Positions 49,604 to 58,631 of a stretch of 64,000 bases of DNA are shown here, in pieces. A program made the position numbers and the translations under genes. The notes under the pieces were generated by a model. The model made no database searches. It saw only the letters and a list, made by a program, of their open reading frames with translations, and had not been told where the DNA came from. The DNA is from Stackebrandtia endophytica (lineage in GTDB: Bacteria > Actinomycetota > Actinomycetes > Mycobacteriales > Micromonosporaceae): assembly GCF_006716355.1 (NCBI RefSeq), contig NZ_VFOW01000001.1:3100001-3164000 (forward strand). The letters run 5' to 3'. Every line of letters starts with the position of its first letter. The stretch's first letter is position 1.

Positions 49604-50233
49604 TTACGATTCCTTCACCGAGATCGTCTCGACCGTGTTCGAGACGTGCTCGAAGGCGTCACAGGCTTTCTCGAGTTCGTCGGCGACTTCCTTGAGCTTG
49701 AGAACCGTCAGGGCCTCGTACTCGCCGGAGAACAGCCGAACCAGCAGCATCCGGTAGGCGCGGTCGCCGTCGTTCTCCAACCGATTGCATTCGATCCAGT
49801 AGTCCCGAAGCGACGCATCCATACCCTTGAGCTTCGGCATCGCATCGGCGGTGATCCGCGCCTGTTCGGTCAACACGTTGAACAGCTCGATCATCTCGCG
49901 CGGCGGAGCAGGAAGCTCGGACAGCCCGTAGAGGTACACCAGGTTTCCGGCGGCCTCGATGTGGTCCATGACGTCGTCGAGCTGCGAACCCAACGCGTAC
50001 AAGTCCTCGCGATCGAGCGGAGTCACAAACGTCGAGTTGATCTTGTTGTACAACTCATGAGTGATGTCGTCGTTGGCGTGTTCGACCTCGACGAGCCGCT
50101 CCGACACGGATTGGGCATCGGCCTCGGGCTCGGCCAGTTCGGCCAGGATCGCGGTGCCTTTGACGATATTGTTCGCCGCGTCCGTAAAGAATTTGTAGAA
50201 CGCGTCGTCCTGCGGACGCAGTGAAAACCGCAC
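49604..50233 (-). CDS. DUF47/PhoU-like Pit accessory protein
   Basis: 209 residues, all helical (LRPQDDAFYKFFTDAANNIVKGTAILAELAEPEADAQSVSERLVEVEHANDDITHELYNKINSTFVTPLDREDLYALGSQLDDVMDHIEAAGNLVYLYGL). DUF47 proteins regulate adjacent Pit transporters. GTG start with GAGG six bases upstream. First gene of the Pit operon. Confidence 0.94.
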   Translation of the reverse strand: MRFSLRPQDDAFYKFFTDAANNIVKGTAILAELAEPEADAQSVSERLVEVEHANDDITHELYNKINSTFVTPLDREDLYALGSQLDDVMDHIEAAGNLVYLYGLSELPAPPREMIELFNVLTEQARITADAMPKLKGMDASLRDYWIECNRLENDGDRAYRMLLVRLFSGEYEALTVLKLKEVADELEKACDAFEHVSNTVETISVKES

Positions 50234-50286
50234 CTGTCACCTCGTGAGCACAACATTGACAGGCATCACCGAGTGGAAATGCCGCC

Positions 50287-50319
50287 GTTCACGATACCGT
50301 CACCTGGCACTCATTCGCG
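50287..50319. promoter_or_regulatory. Candidate PHO box upstream of DUF47-pit
   Basis: Three consecutive 11-base units, GTTCACGATAC, CGTCACCTGGC and ACTCATTCGCG, each with TCA at positions 3-5, resemble the streptomycete PhoP direct-repeat units (G-T-TCAC-x-x-x-x-x). About 54 bases upstream of the DUF47 start. Orientation is opposite to the operon, which occurs for PHO boxes. Prediction only. Confidence 0.4.
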
Positions 50320-50429
50320 CCGAGTACGGACCCACTGTTTCTCAACCGTTGTGCACGGCGGCTACATCGACGTCCACCGCAGGCCTGGACGGCCGATGCC
50401 GTGCCTGACCTGCGGTGTCGTGTATCGGT

Positions 50430-52472
50430 TCAGTGGTTCGTCGACTGTGATGACATCACCACATGTCGATGACCGTGCGATAAATCACCCACGGCGACCG
50501 GCTGAGCGCCCAGCCGACCCAACGCGGCGTGAACTTTGTCCGCATCTGTCGTGTACCACAGCGGCGGCAAGGTCTTTTTGAGATATGGACCATAGGAGCG
50601 TGCGGTGTGCAGCCGCGGATCCAGCACCGCAGCCACTCCCTTGTCGCCCGTGGTGCGGATCAACCGCCCGACACCCTGGGCGAGTCGAATCGCCGCATGG
50701 GGAACGCTGACCGCCGCGAAACCCGAGCCCCCGGCCGCGTCCGCCGCCGCCGATCGCGCCGCCGACAACGGTTCGTCGGGACGCGGGAACGGCAACCGGT
50801 CGACGATGACGAGTTGGCAGGCGTCCCCGGGTACGTCCACGCCCTGCCACAGCGACATGACCCCCAACAGGACGCTGCTGGGGTCGGCCTTGAACTTCTT
50901 CACCAACAGCGGCAACGTTTCGTCGCCCTGCAACAGGATCGGCAGGTCGGTGCGTTCCCGCAGGACCTCGGCGGCGGTGTCGGCGGCGCGTCGCGATGAG
51001 AACAGGCCCAGTGCACGGCCACCCAAGGCCGACACCAGTTTCACCAGTTCCTCCGCCGCCGCGTCCGACAGACCCGAAGCGGTCGGGCGCGGCAGGTGAG
51101 CCGCCACGTAGAGGATGCCCTGCTTGCGGTAGTCGAACGGCGAACCGACGTCGAGGCTTCGCCACATGGTCCCGGTGTTCGTACCGGAGGGCCGGTCCTC
51201 GCCGGTCTGCTCGTTCTCCTTGCGCAGTCCCAGCGAACCGGCGACCGCGTCGAACGTGCCGCCCAGGGTGAGGGTCGCCGAGGTCGCCACCACGGTCCGT
51301 CCCGCGAACAGTTCCTCGCCGAGCAGTCCCGCCACCGACAGTGGCGCGACCACGAGGCTGCGGCCGCGACCGTCGCCTTCGCACCACCGCACGTCGGAGT
51401 CGGCGTCGATGAGGCAGCGCTGTGCGGTCTCCTGCGCCTCGGTCAACTGCGACTTCAACTGGTTGCGCGCCATCGAATCGGCGGAATCAGGTGAGACGCC
51501 GCCGATCCCGCTGACCGCCTCGCGGCACACCGCCTCCAGCAGAGTCAACGCCTGGTTCAGCGCCTCGGGCAGTTCCAGAAGGCGGGTGTTCGGGCTGTCG
51601 GAGACGGCGACGCCCAGCAGGTCGGCCGCCTCGGCGAGTCGGCCGGAGATGTCGTTGCCGCAGATCTTGGTGGATCGTCGGGACAGGCGGTCGAGTGAAC
51701 TCGCCGACAACTCCGCTCGGGCCGCCGACGTGGTGCGATCGGCCAGTTCGTGCGCCTCATCGATGATGAGCAGTTTGTGTTCGGGCAGGATCGACCGGTT
51801 GTGGATCAGGTCGATCGACAGCAGCGCGTGGTTGGTGACGATGATGTCGGCCGCCCGCGCCCGGTCGCGTGCCCGTTCGGCGAAACATTCCGCCCCCCAC
51901 CGGCAGTTGCTCACTCCCACGCAGTCTCGCGCCGACGTCGACATCTGGCGCCACGCGGTATCGGAGACACCCGGGTCCAGGTCGTCGCGGTCACCGGTGT
52001 CGGTGTCGCTCGCCCATTCGGTCAACCGCCCGATGTCCTTGCCCAACCGGGACCGTTGCCCCAGCCAGCCGGAGTCCTCCTCGCCGGTGTCGAACAGGGT
52101 GTCCTCGTCGTCGGCACCGATCTTGGCCGGGCACAGATAGTGGTGCCGTCCTTTGAAGACGGCGAACTTCGGGGTGCGTCCCAGAACCTCGCTGACGGCC
52201 TCGGCGAGGCGCGGCAGGTCGGTGGAGATCAGTTGTGACTGCAGCGCCAACGTGGCCGTGGACACCACGACCGGACCGTCCGACAGCAACGCCGGGGCCA
52301 GGTAGGCAAGCGACTTGCCGGTGCCCGTTCCGGCCTGCGCCAACAGATGTTCACCGGTTCTTTGTGACTCGGCGATTGCGGTGGCCATCTGCTGTTGTCC
52401 GGGCCTGATCTCTCCATTGGGGACAGCGGAAACCGCGGCCTCCAAGAGTTGGTCGACTGTCGGTTTGGTCAC
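50430..52472 (-). CDS. dinG: DinG/XPD-type superfamily 2 DNA helicase
   Basis: 680 residues. Walker A LAQAGTGTGKSLAY near residue 42, DEAH box LLIIDEAHELAD near 230, four cysteines for the Fe-S cluster (HYLCPAK, RDCVGVSNC, GAECFAERA), motif VSIPHAAIRLAQGVGRLIRT near the C-terminus. Unwinds 5'-3' at forks and R-loops. GTG start overlaps the AI-2E family gene by four bases (GTGA). Confidence 0.94.
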   Translation of the reverse strand: MTKPTVDQLLEAAVSAVPNGEIRPGQQQMATAIAESQRTGEHLLAQAGTGTGKSLAYLAPALLSDGPVVVSTATLALQSQLISTDLPRLAEAVSEVLGRTPKFAVFKGRHHYLCPAKIGADDEDTLFDTGEEDSGWLGQRSRLGKDIGRLTEWASDTDTGDRDDLDPGVSDTAWRQMSTSARDCVGVSNCRWGAECFAERARDRARAADIIVTNHALLSIDLIHNRSILPEHKLLIIDEAHELADRTTSAARAELSASSLDRLSRRSTKICGNDISGRLAEAADLLGVAVSDSPNTRLLELPEALNQALTLLEAVCREAVSGIGGVSPDSADSMARNQLKSQLTEAQETAQRCLIDADSDVRWCEGDGRGRSLVVAPLSVAGLLGEELFAGRTVVATSATLTLGGTFDAVAGSLGLRKENEQTGEDRPSGTNTGTMWRSLDVGSPFDYRKQGILYVAAHLPRPTASGLSDAAAEELVKLVSALGGRALGLFSSRRAADTAAEVLRERTDLPILLQGDETLPLLVKKFKADPSSVLLGVMSLWQGVDVPGDACQLVIVDRLPFPRPDEPLSAARSAAADAAGGSGFAAVSVPHAAIRLAQGVGRLIRTTGDKGVAAVLDPRLHTARSYGPYLKKTLPPLWYTTDADKVHAALGRLGAQPVAVGDLSHGHRHVVMSSQSTNH

Positions 52473-53740
52473 GCGGTGACGGTACCGGTTGGGGGTGACT
52501 CCTCCGCCGGCTCCTCTGTCGGAGGTGGTGACGGTTTCATCCGCAATTGCCTCACACCCGCGTTGAGGACGGCGACCAACGGCACCGCGATCAACGCACC
52601 GATGATCCCGGCCAACACGACCCCGGCACCCACCGCCAACACCACCGCCAACGGGTGGATGCTGACCGCGCGACCCATCAGGATCGGTTGCAGCACATTG
52701 CCTTCCAGCTGCTGTACCGCCAACACCAGACCCAACACGATCAGCGCGGTGACCCAGTCGTCACCGACCAGCGCGACCAGTACGGCGACCGCACCCGACA
52801 CCGTCGCTCCGACGATCGGCACGAACGCGCCCAGGAACACCAGCGCGGCCAACGGAATCGCCAGCGGCACCTTCAACAGAACCAGTCCGGCCCCGATACC
52901 GACCGCGTCGATGACGGCCACCAGGATCGTGGCGCGCACATAGGACACCAGGGACCGCCACGAGGCGTTACCCGCCCGCACCATGGGCTCGGTGGCGGCC
53001 GTCGGAAGCATCCCGATGAGGAAGTTCCAGATGCGGCGCCCGTCCCGCATGAAGAAGAACGTGGTGAACAGCACCAGGAACAGACCGGTCAAAGTGGTCA
53101 ATGCGACGCCGAGCGTGACGCCGGCGGTCTCGGCGGCGCTGGTCGGGTCGGCGGCCAACCAGTTGCTGATGGAGTCGCTCAACTGCTTGAAGAAGTTGTC
53201 GATCTGGGCCTGCTCCAGATGCAGCGGCCCCTCCTTCGCCCAGGTCTGAATGGTCTGGACACCACGCTGGACGTTCGCCACCAGCTCCGGGACACCCTCG
53301 ATGAACTGGTTGATGACGTAGGTCAACACCCCGGCGACGGTGCCCAACCCCGCCACCAGCACCACCGCGGCGGCCAGCGAGCGGGGGATGTGAGCCCGGA
53401 CCAGCAGCGCCACCAACGGTTGCAGCATCGCCGCCAACAGCAGCGAGATCAACATCGGGATGACCACCACGGCCAGGATGTCGGCCAGGTAGAGAACCCC
53501 GATGACGGCCGCGGCGATGACCAGGGTCCGCCAGGCCCAACTGGACGCGACCTTCAACGATCGGGGGATACCGGGATCGGCCTCGGGATCGGGTTCCAGG
53601 TCGTCGACCGGCGGCGGCTCCGGTGGCGGCGGGTCCTCGTTGCGGTGTCGTGCCTGTTCGACGCGTTCCAGATAGGGGTTCTTCCGCAGAGCGCGCCACA
53701 CTTGTCGGGCGCGAGCACTGGTACGGCCCAGCCGACTCAT
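52469..53740 (-). CDS. AI-2E family membrane transporter (UPF0118)
   Basis: 423 residues. Disordered Pro/Glu-rich N-terminus (70 residues), then about seven membrane helices with the family blocks ILAVVVIPMLISLLLAAMLQPLVALLV, VALTTLTGLFLVLFTTFFFMRDG and AALVFLGAFVPIVGATVSGAVAVLVAL, ILQPILMGRAVSIHPLAVVLAVGAG. Members export signals or exchange ions; substrate unknown. Short Pro/Glu tail. First of a two-gene operon with dinG. Confidence 0.92.
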   Translation of the reverse strand: MSRLGRTSARARQVWRALRKNPYLERVEQARHRNEDPPPPEPPPVDDLEPDPEADPGIPRSLKVASSWAWRTLVIAAAVIGVLYLADILAVVVIPMLISLLLAAMLQPLVALLVRAHIPRSLAAAVVLVAGLGTVAGVLTYVINQFIEGVPELVANVQRGVQTIQTWAKEGPLHLEQAQIDNFFKQLSDSISNWLAADPTSAAETAGVTLGVALTTLTGLFLVLFTTFFFMRDGRRIWNFLIGMLPTAATEPMVRAGNASWRSLVSYVRATILVAVIDAVGIGAGLVLLKVPLAIPLAALVFLGAFVPIVGATVSGAVAVLVALVGDDWVTALIVLGLVLAVQQLEGNVLQPILMGRAVSIHPLAVVLAVGAGVVLAGIIGALIAVPLVAVLNAGVRQLRMKPSPPPTEEPAEESPPTGTVTA

Positions 53741-53927
53741 GACGTCTCCTCAAGCTTCACTGTTGCATCGTGACCACCACCGTACCCAAGTCGGCCACCG
53801 GTTACCGTCGCACGCGTACGTGGATACCTCTTTCATGGCGCTGGAAAGCGATGACAGTCCGAGGACCGGAACCACCCGTACCGGGAGGTAATGGCCACCC
53901 GAGGCATGCCCGGTAGGGTGGGCTGCT

Positions 53928-54260
53928 GTGACCGCATACGACACCAAAACCGGCCTCCCCATCCGCCTGCTGCACGACCGGCTGCTGGTACGTGTCGACG
54001 ATGAAGGCGAACGCAGGTCGGCGGCCGGGATCGTGATTCCGGCGACCGCCTCGATCGGACACCGGTTGTCATGGGCCCGCGCGGTGGCGGTCGGCCCACT
54101 GGTTCGGTCGGTACAGGTCGAGGACCGCGTGCTGTTCGACCCAGATGACCGATCCGAAGTGGAACTTCACGGTGAGGATTACGTGCTCCTGCGGGAGCGT
54201 GACATCCACGCCGTCGCCGCCCCGCACATCGACGACAACGGGACCGGCCTCTACCTGTGA
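53928..54260 (+). CDS. GroES-like (Cpn10) protein
   Basis: 110 residues. Cpn10 barrel IRLLHDRLLVRVDDEGERRSAAGIVIPATASIGHRLSWARAVAVGPLVRSVQVEDRVLFDPDDRSEVELHGEDYVLLRERDIHAV. The mobile loop that docks on GroEL is shorter and not glycine-rich as in canonical GroES, and no groEL adjoins, so it is a divergent paralogue. GTG start, weak ribosome site. Confidence 0.88.
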   Translation: MTAYDTKTGLPIRLLHDRLLVRVDDEGERRSAAGIVIPATASIGHRLSWARAVAVGPLVRSVQVEDRVLFDPDDRSEVELHGEDYVLLRERDIHAVAAPHIDDNGTGLYL

Positions 54261-54295
54261 CGACCCCGACCTGTTCCACCCGCGAGAGCGTCTCG

Positions 54296-54336
54296 TTATC
54301 GAAGCCGCCTGGATCGACCAGGCGGCTTCGCGATAA
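54296..54336 (+). terminator. Hairpin terminator of the GroES-like gene
   Basis: Perfect 13-bp stem CGAAGCCGCCTGG / CCAGGCGGCTTCG with loop ATCGA (54300-54330), 36 bases after the stop and 50 bases before the peptidase start. No T tract. Confidence 0.7.
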
Positions 54337-54385
54337 GTGAAATATTTCCTGTCGGCGGTTTTGGGCTCGACGGTAAGGTCTCGGC

Positions 54386-56068
54386 ATGAGACGCATTGAC
54401 CAGATAGCCGACAAGTTCGTCGCCGACAGCATCGCGCTGAGCCCCGAACTGGGCACCTACATGGGCATCCCGGGGCGTGACCACGAGCTTGACGATTTCT
54501 CCCCGGCGGGATACCGCGCCAAGGCGGACCTGGAACGGGCTGCGCTCGCGGAGCTGCTCGACACCGAACCGGTGGACGAGCGGGAACGCGTCGCCAAGGA
54601 GGGCATGGTCGAGCGCCTGGAACTGGCGTTGGAACGCTACGACGCCGGCGACGTCCACCTCGACCTGAACGTCATCGCCAGTGGTGCGCACGGTATCCGT
54701 CAGGTGTTCGACCTGATGAACACCGAGGGCGCCGAGGCCGCCGCGAACGTCGCTGCCCGGTTGAACGCGGTCCCGACCGCGTTCGAGCAGTACACCGAGA
54801 CGCTGCGTGCCGAGGCCGCCAAGGGGCGGGTCGCGGCTCGCCGGCAGGTCACCGAGGTCGCCGCCCACTGCGACAACTGGAACGGTGCCGGCGGTGAGGA
54901 CTTCTGGTCCAGCGTCGTCGCCAAGACCACCGTGGACGGTGAGGCCGCCACCGGAGAGTTGGGCGACTCGCTGGCCACCGGCGCCGAGGCCGCTCGGGCC
55001 GCCACCGCGAAGTTCGCGGCGTTCCTGCGTGAGGAGTTGGCGCCGAAGGCGCCGGAGAAGGACGCGGTCGGTCGGGAGCGGTACGCCCGCGCCTCGCGGT
55101 ACTTCCTGGGAGAGTCGATCGACCTGGAGGAGACCTACGCCTGGGGTTGGCAGGAACTGCACCGCATCGAGACAGAGATGGCGCAGGTCGCCGACCGGAT
55201 CAAGTCGGGTGCCACCGTCGACGAGGTCGTCGACCTGTTGGACGCCGACCCGGAGCAGATCGTTCACGACAAGAACGATTTCCGCGACTGGATGCAGGAG
55301 TTGGCCGACGCGACCGTCGCCGACATGGCCGACACCCACTTCGACATCCCCGAGGCGGTTCGCCGCATCGAATGCATGATCGCCCCCACCGCCGACGGCG
55401 CCATCTACTACACCGGACCGAGCGAGGACTTCTCCCGTCCCGGTCGTATGTGGTGGTCGGTGCCCGAAGGACAGGACAAGTTCTCCAAGTGGCGTGAGGT
55501 CACCACCGTCTACCACGAGGGCGTCCCCGGACATCACCTCCAGATCGGACAGAGCGCCTACCGTTCCGAACTGCTGAACCGGTACCAGCGGCAGCTGCTG
55601 TGGTGCTCGGGACACGGTGAAGGATGGGCTCTGTACTCCGAACGTCTCATGGACGAACTCGGTTACCTGTCGGAACCGGCGAACAAACTGGGCATGTTGG
55701 ACGGTCAGGCGTTCCGTGCCGCCCGCGTCATCGTCGACATCGGTGTCCACTTGGAACTGGAGATCCCGGAGGACAACCCGTTCGGTTTCGCACCGGGTCA
55801 GACCTGGAACGCCGACCTGGCCTGGGAGTTCCTGCGTGCGCACTGCCGTATCGAGGAGGACATGTTGCGGTTCGAGTTGAACCGGTACCTCGGATGGCCC
55901 GGCCAGGCACCGTCCTACAAGGTCGGTGAGCGCATCTGGATGGCCGCGCGCGAGGAATACCAGCAGCGCAAGGGTTCCGACTTCAGCCTCAAGCAGTTCC
56001 ACACCGACTCGCTGAACCTCGGCTCCCTCGGCCTCGGCCCGTTCCGGGCAGCGATGCGTCGCTTGTAG
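54386..56068 (+). CDS. DUF885 family putative zinc carboxypeptidase
   Basis: 560 residues. N-terminal helical region (IDQIADKFVADSIALSPELGTYMGI), active site TTVYHEGVPGHHLQIGQSAYRSEL with HExxxxHH and the third ligand region RLMDELGYLSEPANKLGMLDGQAFRAAR. DUF885 enzymes are cytoplasmic here (no signal) and act on peptides. ATG 54386. A good terminator follows. Confidence 0.92.
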   Translation: MRRIDQIADKFVADSIALSPELGTYMGIPGRDHELDDFSPAGYRAKADLERAALAELLDTEPVDERERVAKEGMVERLELALERYDAGDVHLDLNVIASGAHGIRQVFDLMNTEGAEAAANVAARLNAVPTAFEQYTETLRAEAAKGRVAARRQVTEVAAHCDNWNGAGGEDFWSSVVAKTTVDGEAATGELGDSLATGAEAARAATAKFAAFLREELAPKAPEKDAVGRERYARASRYFLGESIDLEETYAWGWQELHRIETEMAQVADRIKSGATVDEVVDLLDADPEQIVHDKNDFRDWMQELADATVADMADTHFDIPEAVRRIECMIAPTADGAIYYTGPSEDFSRPGRMWWSVPEGQDKFSKWREVTTVYHEGVPGHHLQIGQSAYRSELLNRYQRQLLWCSGHGEGWALYSERLMDELGYLSEPANKLGMLDGQAFRAARVIVDIGVHLELEIPEDNPFGFAPGQTWNADLAWEFLRAHCRIEEDMLRFELNRYLGWPGQAPSYKVGERIWMAAREEYQQRKGSDFSLKQFHTDSLNLGSLGLGPFRAAMRRL

Positions 56069-56074
56069 ACCGTT

Positions 56075-56119
56075 CCCCGCCGTCCGGTCACCTCCTGCGG
56101 TCGCCGGACGGCGGGGTTT
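56075..56119 (+). terminator. Terminator after the DUF885 peptidase
   Basis: Stem CCCCGCCGTCCGG / CCGGACGGCGGGG (56075-56087, 56104-56116), 16-base loop, then TTTC. Separates the peptidase from dedA. Confidence 0.85.
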
Positions 56120-56210
56120 CGTCGTCTTGGGGCGAAACTGCGGTTTTCCGCAGGTGATCGGACGGCTTTCGGCACTGTTTTCCACCGCGCCGATTTCTAA
56201 CGTCGGTGGC

Positions 56211-56852
56211 ATGGAAACCGAAGCACCCGAATTGAACACCGTCGCCGAATGGGCGATCGATCTGATGGAGACCCTCGGCAGCGCCGGGGCCGGACTGGCG
56301 ATCGCACTGGAGAACCTGTTCCCACCGTTGCCCAGCGAGATCATCCTCCCGCTGGCGGGCTTCACCGCCAGCCGGGGAACCTTTAGTCTCGCCGAGGCAC
56401 TGATCTGGACCACCCTGGGCTCACTCGTCGGGGCCGTGGCCCTGTACGCGCTGGGCGCACTGTTGGGACGGGACCGATTGCGCCGCATCGCCTCTCGGGT
56501 ACCCCTGCTGAAACTAGCCGACGTCGACCGCGCCGAAGCCTGGTTTACCCGACACGGATCCAAGGCGGTGTTCTTCGGCCGGATGATCCCCATATTCCGC
56601 AGCCTGATCTCGATACCGGCCGGAGTCGAACGCATGCCGGTGGCCCGATTCATCCTGTTGACCACCGCCGGAAGCGCCATATGGAACACGGTCTTCGTCC
56701 TGGCCGGTTACTACCTCGGGGAGAATTGGCACGTGGTGGAACAGTACGCCGACATACTTCAAAAGATCGTCATCGTCGCGGTGGTCGTGACGGCGGTGGT
56801 CTTCGTGGTGTCGCGGTGGCGGCAGCATTCGCGCGCCAAGGCTTCGGCATGA
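56211..56852 (+). CDS. DedA/SNARE-associated membrane protein
   Basis: 213 residues. DedA blocks LENLFPPLPSEIILPLAGFTASRG, GSLVGAVALYALGALLGRDRLRR, RHGSKAVFFGRMIPIFRSLISIPAGVERMPVARF, TTAGSAIWNTVFVLAGYYLGENW. Probable lipid scramblase/flippase of undecaprenyl phosphate or phospholipid type. Four to five membrane helices. ATG 56211. Overlaps the sensor kinase by four bases (ATGA). Confidence 0.93.
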   Translation: METEAPELNTVAEWAIDLMETLGSAGAGLAIALENLFPPLPSEIILPLAGFTASRGTFSLAEALIWTTLGSLVGAVALYALGALLGRDRLRRIASRVPLLKLADVDRAEAWFTRHGSKAVFFGRMIPIFRSLISIPAGVERMPVARFILLTTAGSAIWNTVFVLAGYYLGENWHVVEQYADILQKIVIVAVVVTAVVFVVSRWRQHSRAKASA

Positions 56853-57982
56853 CCGAGCCGGACACTGAGACCGCGAGTATGCCGATATCGGCCGTGCGCC
56901 ACCTGGTGGCGGCGGTCGCCACGGTGCTGATGCTTCCGGTCCAGGCGTTCGCGATCACGGCGGCGCCGGTGACGGCGGCACCTGCCGATCTGGTCGCCGC
57001 CTGGACCGGTCGTCGCCTGACCTGGGCCGACGGGCGAGTCCGCTCGGATCGGCCCATCGATCGGCGCCGTCTCGGCCTGGTGGTCGCGGGGTTCGCCGTC
57101 GGACTCGCCAACGCCGGAGTGCTCGCGTTGATCGGTCTGGGTCTGTACGTCGCCGTCACCGTCCTCATCGGAGCTGCCACCGGCGGGCCGGTACCGATCT
57201 TCGAGGCCGGACCCGGTCAGGTCACCTGGTCGACCGTCGTCTGGTTCACGTTGCCGGGCGTGGTGTTGCTGTTCCTCGGCGTATCGGGACTGGCCGCCAT
57301 CTCCCATCTGGATCGCCGTGCCTGGATCGCCTTCGCACGGCCGAGCGCCGACGACCTCGAACGGCAGGTCGACCGGTTGAACACCACGTTGGCCGACGTC
57401 ATCGCCGCCGTCGACACCGAACGTCGACGCATCGAGAGAGACATCCACGATGGAATTCAACAGCGAGTCGTGGCGTTGTCGATCCTGTTGGCGCGAGCCG
57501 AACGGACCGGGGACGCCGAACAACGCCGTGACCTGCACCGCCGCGCCGGAGACGAGACCCGCCAGGTTCTGAACGACCTGCGCGACGTCGCCTGGCGTGT
57601 CTACCCGGCGATGCTCGCCCGCGACGGTCTACCCGCGGCACTGGAAGCATTGCAGGACCGCACTCCCATTCCCATGACAGTCCAGATAGGTCACATCAGT
57701 GGAATCGACCTGGCCACCGAGTCCGCCGCGTACTTCGTCGTCAGCGAGGCGGTGACCAACGTGATCAAACACGCCGAGGCATCGCGAATATCCGTGTCGG
57801 TCACCCGACGCGGAACCGACCTGCGACTGACCATCGAGGATGACGGTATCGGCGGAGCCGACCCCACCGGGCCGGGCCTGAGCGGCATCGCCTCCCGAGT
57901 ATCGGCCCGAGACGGTCGACTCGACATCACGAGTCCGGTCGGTGGTCCCACCGTCGTCGAGGCGGAGTTGCCATGCGAATAA
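56849..57982 (+). CDS. Sensor histidine kinase (HisKA_3 type)
   Basis: 377 residues. Four hydrophobic segments in residues 10-160 form a membrane sensor; HisKA_3 dimer box ERRRIERDIHDGIQQRVVALSILLARAE with the phospho-acceptor His; ATPase motifs VSEAVTNVIKHAEA, IEDDGIGGADPTGPGLSGI. NarL-class partner of the response regulator that overlaps it by 10 bases. Signal unknown; coupling to DedA hints at envelope stress. Confidence 0.94.
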   Translation: MTEPDTETASMPISAVRHLVAAVATVLMLPVQAFAITAAPVTAAPADLVAAWTGRRLTWADGRVRSDRPIDRRRLGLVVAGFAVGLANAGVLALIGLGLYVAVTVLIGAATGGPVPIFEAGPGQVTWSTVVWFTLPGVVLLFLGVSGLAAISHLDRRAWIAFARPSADDLERQVDRLNTTLADVIAAVDTERRRIERDIHDGIQQRVVALSILLARAERTGDAEQRRDLHRRAGDETRQVLNDLRDVAWRVYPAMLARDGLPAALEALQDRTPIPMTVQIGHISGIDLATESAAYFVVSEAVTNVIKHAEASRISVSVTRRGTDLRLTIEDDGIGGADPTGPGLSGIASRVSARDGRLDITSPVGGPTVVEAELPCE

Positions 57983-58620
57983 CCATCGCGGAGGATTCCA
58001 CCCTGCTGAGGGAGGGGATCGCGCAACTGCTCACCGCCGAAGGCCACACGATCGTCGACGCGGTCGGCACCGCCGACGACCTGCGCCGCGTCGTCGCGGT
58101 CGATCCACCCGACCTGGTCATCGTCGACGTTCGGATGCCACCTGACTATGTGGACGAGGGAATCCACGCGGCCCTGCAGATCCGCGCCGAACGCGGCGAG
58201 ATCGCCGTGCTGGTCCTCTCCCAGTACGTGGAGCGACGTCACACCGGCAAGCTGCTCGACGGCCGCGGCGGGGTCGGATACCTCTTGAAGGACCGGATCT
58301 CCGACATCGCCGGATTCCTCGACGCGATCGAACGGGTCAGTGCCGGGGGAACCGCCTTCGACCCCGAGGTCATCCGGCAACTCATCTCCGCCAAGAACGC
58401 ACCGGATACCCGCCTGGGCCACCTGACCGAACGAGAACTGGAGGTCCTGTCCCTCATCGCGCAGGGACACAGCAACACCTCGGTCGCCGGACAGCTGTTC
58501 ATCAGTCAAAGCGCGGTGGAGAAGCACGTTAACGCCATCTTCACCAAACTGCGGCTGCCGGCCGGCACCTCATACAACCGGCGGGTGATCGCGGTGTTGA
58601 AGTACCTCGACGAGCGCTGA
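57973..58620 (+). CDS. NarL/LuxR-family response regulator
   Basis: 215 residues. Receiver with phospho-Asp in DLVIVDVRMPPDYVDEG and Lys in GYLLKDRISD; LuxR HTH LTERELEVLSLIAQGHSNTSVAGQLFISQSAVEKHVNAIFTKLRL. Last of the dedA-kinase-regulator set. Overlaps the kinase, so coupled translation. Confidence 0.96.
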   Translation: MRITIAEDSTLLREGIAQLLTAEGHTIVDAVGTADDLRRVVAVDPPDLVIVDVRMPPDYVDEGIHAALQIRAERGEIAVLVLSQYVERRHTGKLLDGRGGVGYLLKDRISDIAGFLDAIERVSAGGTAFDPEVIRQLISAKNAPDTRLGHLTERELEVLSLIAQGHSNTSVAGQLFISQSAVEKHVNAIFTKLRLPAGTSYNRRVIAVLKYLDER

Positions 58621-58631
58621 ACCGTTGATGA

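Noticed and set aside
48386-50224. A 612-codon plus-strand frame across pit and DUF47
   Set aside because: Shadow of the Pit/DUF47 operon, whose signatures are unambiguous on the minus strand.
54296-56689. A nearly 800-residue open frame on the minus strand opposite the DUF885 peptidase and dedA
   Set aside because: It is the antisense of a gene with clear zinc-peptidase motifs and DedA blocks; the antisense translation has no recognisable motif and reflects the high GC third-position bias.
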